A DNA stretch of 64,000 nucleotides from Brevipalpus yothersi. Lineage: Eukaryota > Arthropoda > Arachnida > Trombidiformes > Tenuipalpidae. Positions 1 through 14,600 of this stretch are shown here, in pieces. The stretch spans positions 43,818 to 107,817 of the forward strand of contig QZCP01000023.1 in NCBI GenBank assembly GCA_003956705.1. The letters run 5' to 3'. Numbering within the stretch: position 1 is the first letter of the stretch; every line of letters starts with the position of its first letter. The notes below the pieces were generated by a model, which worked only from the letters and a program-made list of their open reading frames with translations, searched no databases and had not been told where the DNA came from. A program made the position numbers and the translations under genes.

Positions 1-71
<71 letters not shown>
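1..71. repeat. (TC)n microsatellite, cut by window edge
   Basis: Uninterrupted TC dinucleotides run from the first base of the window, so the true tract is longer. It is one of about ten TC/GA tracts in the window. Confidence 0.98.
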
Positions 72-73
<2 letters not shown>

Positions 74-752
74 ATTCCTTGGGCCTGGGTACACGCAATC
101 CTGATTTGAAAAGTTTTGCCTCCCTCTCGTTTTCTAGTTGCCTAGATGAGAATCTATTCCCTTTTTTCAACTGATCAAATTGCATGCTACTTGTTCTACC
201 CTCAGCCTGCCTTTAATGTTCCTTCTTGCTCAATTAATCAGATTAAAGTGGCTACAATTTTGGACTCTTGATGTGTGTTTACAAATCTGAGAATTTGTGA
301 GAAACTACCGTTATACAAGGTAGAAGAGGAGAAGTAATGCACTTTGATATTCTCAAGTTGCCTAGTGTTTTGCAAATCAAACAACCAGCCACCAACAGCA
401 AGCCAGTATAATGGTGCAAATTTTACCATAAAGTATATCCACAAGTCCTCAACTTGATTATTTTTTCAAGCCTCGGAACGAAAGAAAGAGAAAAAGAAAG
501 AGAACGATGAACGCAATTGTTTCTCCTTCAACTTTTTTGTTTCTCTTCTTCATTCTACGGCAATAATGATCCTTACCAATGGAAAAGATCTTCTGGGTAC
601 AGAATGCTCCTGTTGACACACATTTGACACCATGAAATAATCTCTCACAGGATTCACTCTTCCTCTCACATATATATATTCTCTGTTGGCTTTTATGGTC
701 ATATCTCCACTTGGTTGGCCCTCTTCTTGTTGTTTTGACTTCACTTCATACA

Positions 753-755
<3 letters not shown>

Positions 756-821
<66 letters not shown>
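756..821. repeat. (TC)n microsatellite
   Basis: About 33 uninterrupted TC units. They create artificial Ser-Leu repeat ORFs that are not genes. Confidence 0.98.
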
Positions 822-825
<4 letters not shown>

Positions 826-1978
826 CTTGTCCAAGAAGCGTGATAAATGATCGCTTCTTTTCATGCGACCAATTTGTGGCATCCACAATTGTCTAGTTTT
901 GCAGTTTCCAAGCAAGAGCTTTTAGAGTGTATGAAAATCTGGCTTTACTTGCTCTCTCTTTCTTTCTTTCTTTCTTTCCTTCTCCTACTTCATCTTATAC
1001 ACGTAAATGCTTTGAGTCTTATTCAGAAGGCTGAATAAGTGAAAATCGATGTTTTTCTTACCTGCTCACCAAAACTAGTGACCTTTACATATACCAGTGC
1101 TAAAGAAATTCTTCTTTTTCTCTACTCCCACTGAATTCCAGGGACCATGAATTGAGAAGAAGAGAGAGAGAAAGAGATAAATGATGAGGAGAGATAGAGA
1201 TGCGGTTTTTGTGCCTGAAACTCATCTCTTTCTGATACTACTACTGTATGCAGCTACTGAGATAGGAGCTTGCTTTCCTTTTTTCCGCTACAATTAGATT
1301 CATGTTTTTTGGCTTTGAGGAGGGGAACTTTTTTTCGACCTGAAACAATGAGTATTAAGCACAGACTGTAGATATGTTTGGAAGGGAAAATATTTGTTCC
1401 TCTTTTTTTCCAATCTGTGAGTAAAGGTTTGCCAATACACTTTGGTGAAAATACACACAGTCAAGGCTCCTTTTTTCTCTCTTTCTTCCATTCTTAGCTG
1501 TTGCCTTACTACTATAGCCTCAATAGAATTCGATTATCGATATTGATTGCCACTTGTTGACCTCATAATTGTATTCCTATCCTCCATGATTAACGCATGG
1601 ATCTCATGCAAATGGCTGGGGAATACGATACAGTATGCAAGGTTCTTGTCATTCCTTGATTCCCCTAGACTGTGTGTTGACATATCCATGGGATACCAGC
1701 GAGAACAAAATATTCATCTCTCTTTCTTCACCCATTCACCTTTCCACCTTATTCAATGAATCTTTCGTGTATTCAAATGATTTACAGAAAGAGAAAGGGA
1801 GAGAGAAAGCCTAAAAGAGAATGAATGTTCCATGGAATGATGAATCAAAAGTGAGAGAGAGAAAGAATTTTCTATCCTCAAAATCTTCTGTATTCATCGT
1901 CAGGGTGAAAATTGGAACCATGATCGTGATGCTTTCATGGTTAAAATAGTTTTGTGCATTGTTGATGATGGTTGTTAA

Positions 1979-1995
1979 CACACACACACACACAC

Positions 1996-2044
<49 letters not shown>
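1979..2044. repeat. Composite (CA)n-(GA)n microsatellite
   Basis: About nine CA units, a TA interruption, then about 23 GA units. The two dinucleotide arrays directly abut. Confidence 0.97.
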
Positions 2045-2048
<4 letters not shown>

Positions 2049-3954
2049 ATTCTCTCTTACTTTTTGAATGGATATTCTCTACCACTTGAAAAAGTTTCTT
2101 CGTGAAATGAAGGCAATCAATTATTTATCGGATTTGTGTAAGAGAGTACATCAAATACAGATAATAGGATTTCATGGAGTTACAGTGTTGACCATTCGTT
2201 TCTCTTTTTTTCATTCCATAGACTCTAAATTATTGACAATAAAACTAGGGTGTTGGTCAATTTCGCTTTATCGAGCCTTGTTTTCATTTCAGCAAGCATC
2301 CAATTCAAACTCTTATTATTGATTGATCAAGCCAAAAAAGCTTCATCAACTGGTAACTAATTTATTTGCTCAAGACAAAGAGAGAGAGGAAAGGATGTTT
2401 TTTGTCGGTTTCAAAAAAAGAACCTCTGACACAAATCCTTGGTTTTGATGATTTTTCAAGTTAATCAATAAGTTTCCTAGATTTTGATTTTTGAATTGAA
2501 ATTATCTTGTCAGAATATCAGCTATTTTTGTCACCACACAAATACACATCTTTTAGGAGGAATAATCTGAGAATACAATACTAAATCACTTCTCTACCGG
2601 TTTTAGGTAAGAATGAATAAGTATGCCTACTTACTTATACTCTCAGTATTATATATGTATATATATATATATTTCATTTCAACTTGATACACCTTCTCAT
2701 CTCTTTACTGACATGATGATCTCTTTTTTATCCTCGAGATCATCATCACTCCTCTCTTCCATTCTCCATCATCATCAACCAGCATCAACAACAGCCACAT
2801 ATATACCTTTAGTCCAGATTGTGCGGTCAAATCAGGCATCTTCAATGAATGAATGAATGAATGAAAGGTGAAACTTAGAATTCTTCTAAAAGCGGTTCAA
2901 GAAACTTTTAATGATGATGGACTGGTGGCAGTAGTTGTGGTAGTAGTAGTAGTATAACAGTTTAAATAGGTTTAAATCTGATTTCTATCTAAGTCACCAC
3001 AATTATAGACAATCTTTTTCCAAAATCTTCTTCTCCTCTACTAAAGGCCTTAGATGAGATGGACATCAATCTCAGGAAGCCATATTCTCACCTTAACTTT
3101 CCCTCTCTTTCTCTATCTCATTTCCTCTCATAAGTAATCGTATATTGTATCTCATTTCGTATTATTATTCATCCACTAATGAAACGGATATTGTTCCCCC
3201 AAAAGTTTCAATAGTTATACTAATAGTTCTCATCACTTTTTATTACTTCTGGTGTGTATGTATGTATGTATATGAATATTCTGATGTTCAAAAAAAATAA
3301 CTTTCCTTTCTCTACCAGAAGAATCATATGAACTAGAATATTGATAAGTTTCCGAGGCTTGAATTCGAACTTCAAGCAATCAAGAGATAAAATATGCTAG
3401 AAAAGGCTTCCAGGATAACAATGTTTTTCCTGTTGATGAGCTATGTTTCAAGTTCAATTTTTTATATGATGATAGATGTATGATCATCGTCACTACAAGA
3501 TTAAGGAAGAGGCTCATCAGAGAAGGAAACAAATCAAAAAGTTCACTTATTGAAATTTTGCTCTATCCATCTCATCATTATCAAAGTGTTTACTAACAGA
3601 AAGAATATACTCAATTCAAAATTTGGATAAATTCTCAGATATCTCGATCGAAATCATGATGCATGAGGCTTGATTGTTTCGCTTCTTCTGACAAGTATGG
3701 CAAAAACCTTTTGAGGTTACTGATATGTTAACATCAGGTAATAAGATTCAAAATTTTGATTGATTCTTGATAGGCCTGATGCATTTTGTGGACTAGCTTC
3801 CGGTATATTCTTGAAGAAGAGGAAAATATTTTTCCTCCTTTTTTTCTTGTTACTCTATCATTGATGATAAGTTTACATAATGTGTTAGTTCATGGCCTTA
3901 ATTTGAATTTTCCACTCTTGTTTTTTCCATCAAAATCTTTGTATCATTATTTCT

Positions 3955-3960
<6 letters not shown>

Positions 3961-3985
<25 letters not shown>
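3961..3985. repeat. (TC)n microsatellite
   Basis: Twelve TC units in non-coding sequence. Confidence 0.95.
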
Positions 3986-5559
3986 TTCATCTCCTTCTCA
4001 TCTCTACTCTAATCTCAATCATATCAATTTTATCGTCATCATTTGTTTGGAATCGTGAATATGACATACAAGCACAAGATGAGGACCTTGGATTCCTTGC
4101 CTGCTCTTTTCTCCATCATCAAACTAAAATCGTTGAGAGAAGAAACTTGAACGAGAAAGATGATCATCTTGATGGCTGGCAGTGACAGAATCTAGTGGAA
4201 CAAAAATTATTACTCAGATATTCTGGGCTATATTTCGAGGTTGTAAGGTACACCCTGGATGGGAATTTAGACGTTGGGCAGATAAAAAAATAGGCACGTC
4301 AAAGTGATGGAGAGAAAAGAGAAATGTTGAGTGAAAATGAAATTCGAGTAGCAACAATCACCAAAGTATATAGTTTGTGTGTGTGTGAGTGCAGATGAAA
4401 AGCTTGTCAACTTTCGTCTGTTTAGTAGTCTCTCGACAATACTGTAGAACTTCGATTGTGAACAATTATTTTTTTCTCATTCATTTTGTGGAAAAAATAG
4501 AGGAAGAAACTTTCTACCCGTACAAACATACTTGATAATCTATCTGGATGATGACAGAATATTTGTACACGAATTGGATTTCAGGCTTTTTTGAAAATTT
4601 TGTCATGTCTGAAGGGAGGATGTATAGTCGAAAACTTGTGCCAAAGAAAAGTTAAAACATTTTCATTTTCGCAATCATACTGATTTTATGCAAAAATTGT
4701 TGTTTGTAATTCAAAGGAGACTAGACGATTGTAATCATTATAATGCAAGAAACGTACCATTTTTGATGGTAAAGGAGTGTAGTCCACAGAATGAATCCTT
4801 TGAGAGAAATATGTTGAGAATAGATGAAGCATAAGTAAGCAAGCAAGCAAAACTTTGCTTTCCATGCAATTCTTGCTTCCCAATCGAGTTAACTCTAAAG
4901 AGCCTTCTGTCTAGTGATGTGGAAAGGCTTATCAACTCTTAAATAAGATGTACATCTTATCAACATTCTCCATTCTAAATCATCTTGGCTCTTCTTCTTC
5001 CTTTCATCTTTTGAGAAGAAGAAGAAGAAGAGCAAAGTTTTCCAAAGTTATCACCCATTTCAAATGCTACAGAATACAACACTCTGCACTTGCCACTGTT
5101 ACAATCTAGAACAATACCAGTTACAGTAAAACAGTATGCCAGAATCTTTGAATATTAATGGTTTGCCTTCTGTGTAATCTTACCATGGAGAGAAAGAGAG
5201 AGAGTTTTCTTGTTCAGATTCTGAGAGTGGCATTACTTTCCCCAAACATCTGAATTGATACTATTCATGATTGAAACCTATGGTTGCATAATCATTGCTA
5301 TGTTATTCACCTTATAAATTAACAAGTTTTATGTAATTAAGAAATGCACTACATTATCTTGGTATTGCATTCTGTGTGTGAGTGTACCGGTAAGAGATAG
5401 AGTAAAGTTCTGATACATCATAAGGTGTATATATCAATGTGATATGATTCTTGCATTTCTGCTACATGAATGAATGATTATAGTGAACAAATTTTGTAGC
5501 AGCAGCCCAGCTCCAGGAACATTATATCAAAAGCAAAAGAATGCACTATGAACACCTAT

Positions 5560-5560
<1 letters not shown>

Positions 5561-5607
<47 letters not shown>
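5561..5607. repeat. (CA)n microsatellite
   Basis: About 23 uninterrupted CA units, ending some 90 bp before the first recognised receptor exon. Confidence 0.97.
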
Positions 5608-5610
<3 letters not shown>

Positions 5611-5694
5611 CACATTCTTTGTCCTTCTGAATGAAACATTACAAATTGGCCTCTTTTTCCGGTCTCCTTTTGAAAATTTTCTCCACCAAAATCA

Positions 5695-8600
5695 ATGAAA
5701 CTCACTTACACACACATTCTATTGTTTATCATATTATTTATGCCCAGGCATCGATCAAAGAGCATTAATTTTGGCTCTCAATCCGAGTCTTCTACCGTGA
5801 ATAAGGAAGCTGGGCTCATTGATGGAAACACTGATGGCAATCATGATAGTATATTTTATTGGATCGGTGCTACTGATATGAAACATGAAAATCACTTCCT
5901 ATGGGATGATGGACAAATTTCAAGCTTCACAAGTGAGTAGATATTATTTCGGATAATTTTGCTAACACTTTTAATCTCTTTACAACATCAACGGTAAGTG
6001 TTAGTGAGAGCTGAGCGCAAAACTAATTGATTTTCTTAGCATAAATAATCTTTTTTCATCCCATTTACCTGGAACATAGCATGCTTACTCTTCCATTTGC
6101 TTTCTCAAGAATTTTCACTAATGTATTCCTTCATGTGGCTTGTGCAAACTATTTTTACCCGGTAATAATGAGCCTGGTAGCAAGAAAAGTACTATTACCG
6201 TTAAAATTTATAAATACATTTCAAAAATCATTTGGAAGAAGATTTGTGGCTAGTTTTTCTGCCCAGACATTTGGAAAATTTTATCATAAGCTCATTTGAG
6301 AAGACTAAAATTCTAATCTTGAATTCTGATTACGCTTCTACATCATCATAAGAGTTTTCTCTAATTGAGTTCTGTATTTGCTCTCTGACTCGCTGGTTGC
6401 ATGAATTTTAACATCTGAAAGTTGCGATTCCTAATTTTGAAAAGATCTGTATCAAAGAGAAAGAGAGGAAGAGAGAGAAAGAGAAAATAAGAAATTCAAT
6501 TTCAAATACATGTATAATGTATTATAAACATTCGAATGAATACTTGCTCATCTGCAAAATCAATTGAAGAACATGAGCGAGGAGAAAAGTTTCATCAGAC
6601 CACGCACAAAACTCATTAACAATCATCATGTTTCACCATAAACTTGCTATCATACGATGGACATTTCATTATCGTTCCATTTCTTAGCCTTATCATTGCC
6701 CTATTACAAGCTACTGTTATGTATCAACCTTTTAATCATCTTCAAACATTTGTAATACCTTTAGTGTAAATACCTCCTCTTCATTCAATTACAAATTTTC
6801 GATAAAAAGAAATCAAGAGGACAATATCTTCATTTTTCTGTACCTGTCCTCTATCTCCACCCTCTTACTACATGATGGCTTGTGGAACATACCAAAAAGC
6901 GATCAAACTTTCATCCCTCCAATCAAGTGAAATTGAAGTATACACTGCAACCTCAAATTGATGTCAAAAAAGAATAGAGCAATATGGGGTGGATGATGAT
7001 CAAGAATTTTATCCGAGCTTTTTTTCTTTCTCTCCTTCATCATTGCATTTATCTTGAAAAAATATGATGTTGAAGAGAAAATTTGAGTGACATGATATAT
7101 ATATGAATATGAAAAACGCCCCCACATAAGATGAAATTTGATCGGTAAAAGGCGAATAACTTGACTTACTATAATAATTGATAAAAATGCCTGATTTGAT
7201 TCTCAAATTCATTTACATGACCTTCTAATGAGATATAAAACATATACTTTCGATTTCTTTTTGCATTTGCCATGATTTGAGTAACTAAGTTAAAGTTAGA
7301 GTAGAAATGCTTTTTTTCACATATTTTCTTTTTCACTTTCAAATTATCTTGTCATGGGTGGAATTTGCATTTATTTAGCAGTTTTTACCTTATCTGAAAT
7401 GTGATCAAGCATGAGCAAAATAATGAAAATATATCATGTTGGAATGGAAAGAATTATGCATCCTCTCCAAGGTCATATTAGTAGTAATAAATTGTTTCAT
7501 TAGTATCATTCATTTTCATTCATTGAATGGAGAGTTGAGAAAAAAACAATACAAAAAATTTCACAAGATATTTTGAGAAGAAAGAAATATTCCTCAGGGA
7601 CATAAAGAACTGAATTATACATGTATATCAAGTTCCTCTCTTCCCTGTATTCCCAATTGAATTCACATTCTCTTTCCATCAAAGCAAAACGCGTGTTACT
7701 CATAGAATATTCTAATCAACAATATTTTTCTCATGATCTTTTGATGCGAATCTTATTCATCTGTTCCAAAATATTACAGATTCATTGGCTGTTTATCCGA
7801 TATTTCCATTTGAATAAACCATTTTCTCATTCTCTCTCTCTTCACAAATAGAAAACGATTGTTCCAGATGATGAAATATTATACAATTCCTCTCCTTGAA
7901 CGATTCCCGGGAACACATTGTTCACAATTTGTGATCTTCTCACTTACATGGAACTTTTTTCTTCTCTACTCAGATTGGTTCCATGGATGGCGTCAAGGAT
8001 CAGAACAAATAAGATATGCCAAACAGCCCAGTGATGATGGTGCCTCGGATCAGGATTGTGTTGAACTGAAAAATCGTTTCAAATATCCTTCCAAAGGTTA
8101 TGGTAGTACGGGTAATCTTTACTATTGGAATGATATATCATGCGAATCAACTAACGGTTTTGTGTGCCAAACAAAATTCCCGGTAAACGGTCAAGGTGAG
8201 CATGAAATATATGTATATTTACATGGTGTCTGTGTTTGTGTATGCTTTTTCTATCCCAAAATTGGCCATATGACCATTCATCATATATCACAGGAACAGG
8301 CATTTTTAGTTGTGCCTTTTTCTTTCCATGCCACACAGAATCGATATTGAATTGACTTTTACAAAATCGTAAGAATTGCTCAAATATTTATTGATCGATT
8401 TCAATGGGACTCGATATAACGATGTTGAATTTCTTCATGAATAATTTCATTCGTAAATGCATCACGGAATACTGTATATTCCTCTCAGCTTACACCTTGA
8501 TACCTATTTTTTTTTCGTTCGATACACTTTACGATTTACGATTTATGTGATAACATTTGCTAGCGGAAACTGGAAACTTCCTCACATTCTTGAGCTCATT

Positions 8601-11600
8601 TCCTTATACTATACTATTCTAGACTGTCGAAAAAGAATATTTCTCTCATGTATTGAGTCACCAAAAATATTGTTTATTTGTTTATCGAGTTCCAAATAAG
8701 TCAGGAAATATTTATCCATTGCTTACGATGATTTATCACATCCTATTCAATGAGCATTCAATTCATATTCATCACAAGTTCAGAACTGTTCACAACTTTG
8801 GGTATTGGTGAGATAGAATGTATGGAATGGTCACAATTTTTGATGAAGCAGAGGGATTTAAAAAGTTGAACAGAATGTCTATTCCAAAGTGTGGGCCAAT
8901 TTCACTTTCTCTCTTTCTCTCTCTCTCTTCAATGCTCAAGATAAGAAAAAGGAATCCGTGTTCTGAATAGCAAGTAAACCTCGAGAACTTGAAATTCTTA
9001 GGATAGAGAGAAACTTGTGAAAAAGATATTGCCAGCGGAGGTTTGCCTATCTTGAGTATTCTTTTTTGGTTGTCCATAAGATTTTTGTATGAACACACAC
9101 AAATTCTTGCAACTCAAGTCATGTTTCAGATCGAAATTCAAACAGCTGACTTTTCTTTTCACAAATAAGAGATTTTTTCTCTGCGTTATGTGTTCTCATC
9201 ATATGAAAACATTTCAACACTCTTTGGAAGTTCTTTTCCTATTATTTCTTTCTTTCTTTCTCTCTTTCTCTTCTCAAATATGGCAGAAAATTCTATTCCA
9301 TCTGGTCCTACTACATATCAAAACTGTGGCCGAAGAATAGTTCTTGGTCGATATCATACACGAGAAATTATTGAATCACCTAGATATCCGAACGTATATC
9401 CAAACAATTTTAACTGCTCATATTTAATAACTTCCGAAGATAAAAGTCATCTTGTGGAACTTGTTTTTATCGATTTTAATTTTGAAGATAAAATCGGAGA
9501 AAGGTATTGAATTGTTATTTATTAATGATCCCATCACGAATCGTATTGACCATTTTATTTTTCTTATTCTCTATCTTTCTCATTCAATCTCAGTTGTGAT
9601 AATGATTTTCTATCGATTCGGATCCTCAATACGATCAATACAACCAATTCAGTGTCTTCACAATTTAATTATGTTGATGATGTTGAGGATGATGATGATA
9701 GTGGGGAGAGAAAATTTTGTGGTGATTATACATCGAAAATAAAGCACCTTAGAACTGTTGGTCCAACATTATTTTTGTCAATGGTTACCGATGGTTCATA
9801 TGGTTATCGAGGATTCCAAGCGGAAGCTCGTCTTATTCGACATGTAAATCAACATACAATCCATTCCAATCATCAACGGTATCATCATCAAGAATTTCAT
9901 CATGACAAATTGCTTTGTGATGATGAAACTTTTAAGCCTTTCCAAGGTGATTGCTATTCCCTTTTTGCATATCCTGAAGTTTCATGGGGAACTGCCACAC
10001 GTATATGTCATGATATAGGTGCTGAAATAGTTGTCATTCGTGACTATGATGATGAGAAGCGTTTAATTGATTATTTGCAAATTAATCTCATTGAAAATCA
10101 AGCCACTGTGCCCAGTAAATCTCGTTCAACTTCTGCTGCCTTTTGGATATCACTTTCACATGGTTCACTATTTTCAACCAAAGAAGTATTCTCTCGTCCA
10201 GCAAGTGATGATGATCATGATGATACTATTTCGGAAAACGTTGACGAAAAGATGGCCAATTTCAAGCCAGTAACATCGGATGAATCATTGTCTACTTCGT
10301 TTGATGGAGATTCCTCACAAGCATGTCACACATTCACTGTGGATAAATTTCGACGCAATTTAGTTTATGGTACCATCGATTGTGCCCAACAAGCTGGGTT
10401 TATATGTAAAAAGAAAGCAATTGGTGAGCGAAGCAAGAATCGTTGTTGATTTTTCTCACATTGATTAACCATTGAGGCTGAAGCCAGTATTGATGAATAT
10501 TTTGATTTGATATTCAATTATAGACTATAAAAGAATTTTCTCAATATTTATTTGATGCTTACTACTCAATTGCAGTTCTCTACGAGCTTCTGGAAGCATT
10601 GATTAGATTTTCCTTAATTTTATTTTTTTTCAGGAAATTTTGATTTGATAAGAATCTACAATCCTTAGTATTTGTTTAAATTAGCATATTAACAGAAGAG
10701 AGAGACTAGTCTCATGAGAAGTTGAATTTTGGATGGTTCCTAATGGGTGGAATAAGCCTTCCAGTACAAGATTAGCAGACTGATAAACTAATTCCCACTC
10801 AATTTGACACCCTTTAATTGTGTGCGTAATCCATCTTTTGTTTACAGATTTAGGAGAAATTCGTAACATCAGTATACGCAATCAAACTTCCGGAAAGCTG
10901 TCATCACCAAATTATCCAAACAATTATATTAACGGTCTCAACTATCATGTGAACATTAGCTCAAAGTATAGTGATGCGATCATAGTAATATGGTTCAATC
11001 GAATTGATATTGAGGGCCAAGCGGAATGCGAATATGATCATCTGAGAATAAATGAATATCCTGAGTCACCACTTGCTCTCCATTCTTCTTCCTCTGCTCC
11101 ATCTTCTTCCTCTTCTTCATCACTCTTTTCTCCACTTTCATCCTCTTCAAAATCTTTCAGCGAAAAAATCTGTGGAACTTTCGGATCGCCCGAGGCTCTG
11201 CGAAACATGACTTACTTCTCACAAACCAATCATGTCACCGTTAGTTTTTATACTGATCATGAAATTGTTGGAACTGGATTTGAATTGGAATGGCAAATCA
11301 TCCGAACAAATTGGTGCAAACAGCCATTCACTTTCATACCCATTCATACCTCGGGAACTTTGGAAAGTCCAGGATATCCTTACTGGACTTTGCCCTCATC
11401 CAATTGCTCTTTGACTCTGATAGCACCCAACAATTGTTTGGTAAGCTTCCTCTCTCTCTGTGATATTCGGAAAGTTCTGAGCCTTCCTATTCATGATGGT
11501 TCAGATATTTTTTTCAGCCATGTCAAGTTTATTCGATTGATTTTCTATTTGATGTTCCTCTCTCTCACTCTCTTTTCTACTCTTTCGATTCTCTCTTTCA

Positions 11601-14600
11601 TCCATCAGATTCTTTTCACTATTTTGGACTTTGAATTGGGCTTTGTTAACAAGGCTGTCTCAGACAGTCCATGTCGCAGTCGAGTGGATTCTAGCAATGA
11701 ATTTGTCATACTGAATCTAGATAGTGTTCGTAATGTGACACTTTGTGGCTCTATAGGTACCAAAGATATACTCGAAGGACAACAATTTATATCTTATGGG
11801 CCACGATTAACAATGATTTACCAGACACGATCACGAAAATATCGTGAACCAATAAATATTTTCCGTGGATTTAAGCTCAAATATGAGGTGATCACAAATC
11901 ATCAGAGAGTTCAGACGTCATTGAAAATCAAACCAAACACCTCTGGTCGCATCACAAGTATCAATTATCCACACCAAATACCTTCCAATTTTAATTATAC
12001 TGTTTTCCTACGTACCGATGTTGAACACAATATTGAGCTCAAAATTCCAAGCTACTTTAACCTTTCCATGACCAATCGTTCCTGTTCGGAGACTATTGGT
12101 GCCCAATCTTCCATGAGATCACCACATCATAATAGCCACATAAATCATTATCATCATGAACAAAGTCATCAACATCAAAATTGGCCGATACTATCGATTG
12201 TGGATAGCTTTGGGAGTATTGACGTGAACCCACCCGTACCAAATACGCGGTATCTATGCTCAATTAATTCACAAATTAAAGGTCTTCCTGTGAGGCGAAT
12301 CAGTGTGTTTAGGTCACGTTTTCATAGCCTTAAAGTTGAAATAACCAATATTTTCCAGCATCAAAATCATCATTCCCATCATCATCATGACAGTTTTCAG
12401 CAACACCATCACAATTCGAGTATCGAGAATGGAATTCAATTTCAGTTGCTGTATAAAACATATTTTGGTAAGAGGCAGAGACTATGGAGTTGATATTTTC
12501 TTTTTCTATTGATCCACGCACTTTTTCATCAAATGCTCTGGAAAACCTTCTTCGTTTCTAGAGCAAATTACACTAAATTTGTTCTGATTTGATCTGATTT
12601 GCTCTCTCTCCCACTTTTTTCATTGATTGCGTCTCCCTGAAACAGATAAGGAACTTGCAAACTCAACCAGATATTTGGCTCGTGATTTTCCTGTTGATAC
12701 ATGTGAATATGATCCATGCTCAAGTAACGGTCAGTGTGTGATGAAGTATTCACATGGTAAAAATGTGTCCATTTGTGAGTGTACAGGCCATTGGACTGGA
12801 TTATTCTGTCATTTAACACTGTGCGATGTGAATCCATGCTCAGACAATGGTATATGTAGATTAAAGGAAAATGATTATGTTTGCCATTGTCATCGAGGTT
12901 TTACGGGTAAAAATTGTCTTGACACTATAACCACTTGTGATCGTATGAATCCTTGTTCTGATCGAGGAACTTGCAGCTTGATCAACGGACACATGTATGT
13001 GTGCGAATGTCATGCTTGGTATGAAGGTAAGAAAGCAGAAAACTTTTCCTCTTGATTTTTTTGAGAGCATATTAAAAGCTCATCCCTAGTAGAGAGGATC
13101 CTCATGCAAATTTTCCCCTCAGGACAATGGTGTCATAAACTCAAGTATCGAATTAATTACAAGCCACTCAGTCAACGTATGCTGGAAGAACCATTCTGGC
13201 TTGGTTTGATTACCGTTGCGATAGTTTTGGCAATCATTTCGTTGGTTTATTTGTTGAAGAAAAAGTTTGCCGAACGAATAGAGAAATTTTTTGAAGAAGA
13301 AATTGAAAAAAGTAAAACACTCACAGCATTTGGATTGAATGAAGGTTCTGGTCATCGATACAGTTTAACATCAAACTATGGTCTCAGTACTCAATTAACT
13401 CCCAACAGTCGATCACCACCATTACCTCGATCAAGATCTTCGCTGATAGGTCGAATATGTAAACGAGGTGGACGCTCATCCAATGCTGGCCATCTATCTG
13501 ACTCTGAAGTTGCCCATCGTAAGGATAAAGATGATGTGTACAGTGATTCGGAAGCTGGTGGACATGGAATAAGTAGGCGAAGATTTCGTCCGATGATGTT
13601 GTTCTCTAAATCAGCAACCAATTCATCAAGTGATTTGGTGACAAGTTTTGATCGTGAAGAAAAGTCTCGCCTACTGTCCACACTAGTGTCCGGTCGTGGT
13701 GAGCGTCGAATGAGTCTTGATGAATTTTTCCGGTTCAATGAGGCGAAAATTCGAAATCGTAACACATTCTCAAGTGATTCAAGAGGTGGTGATTCAAGTT
13801 CAGATGCTGAAAAACATTCACCTGTCACTGATCATGAATCTTTTGAGCCGCCATTGATAATTCAAAAACAATACAAAACAATTGGTACACGAAAACTTCC
13901 TTCTTTACTACATTTTCATGCGATTCGAGAGAATTCTCAAGAAGATCAAGAGAGTAGTGAATATGTCCGATCACCGATAGCACCCAAGAAGCATGATTGG
14001 AATGAAGAGCATACTAAGCGATTGGATACTTTTATGAATCAAGATTCGGAACTTGGTGAAATGCTCCACAATATTGATCACATTCAGTCTTCATCATCCA
14101 AAACATGCCATTGTGGAGATAACAATCGAGAATCTTGTGGTGGACTTTCGAGACCTCGATCTTCTCTGAGAGTTAAGCGAAGTCCAAGTCCAAGAAGAAT
14201 GCCTTCTGGTGATATTAGTAGTAGTAGTGACAGTGGTTCACCGAATCGAATTCAAATTCCTGGAATCATGGTAACTCGGGCTTCGGTAGAATATCAGAGT
14301 CCATCAGATAGTGATGCACCACAGACCAATACTTCATCAATACAGGACACGGTTGTTCTGGCTCATCGACAATATGCTGGGGCCTCATATGTTGATAAAG
14401 AATCAGCTATGGGTGCTTGTAGAATTAAGGAAGAAAATTCATCACCTGATGGATTAACGTTACCCAATGATCCTATGCAAGCTAGACGATCATCTGAACC
14501 TCCATCATTTTCCATGGCAAAGGGTAATAGAATGGGTGATAATTACTCAGATCAAATGACGAGTGAAGATTCGGAAGCTCATGAGAGTAAGATGGGTAAA

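Larger units (their letters stand above)
72..5694. other. Non-coding stretch upstream of the CUB/lectin receptor
   Basis: No ORF here resembles a known protein and the short ORFs are low-complexity or interrupted. The stretch is AT-rich and holds TC, CA, GA and GAAT microsatellites. It probably includes the promoter and may include upstream exons of the receptor that begins near 5.7 kb. I looked for an exon with the first half of a C-type lectin fold and could not identify one. Confidence 0.6.

Noticed and set aside
1..71. Dinucleotide arrays as CRISPR or tandem gene repeats
   Set aside because: Simple microsatellites without spacer-repeat alternation, in a eukaryotic genome.
3355..3380. TTCGAA-like words suggestive of a tRNA T-arm
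   Set aside because: No matching acceptor, D and anticodon arms can be folded around them; no tRNA found elsewhere either.
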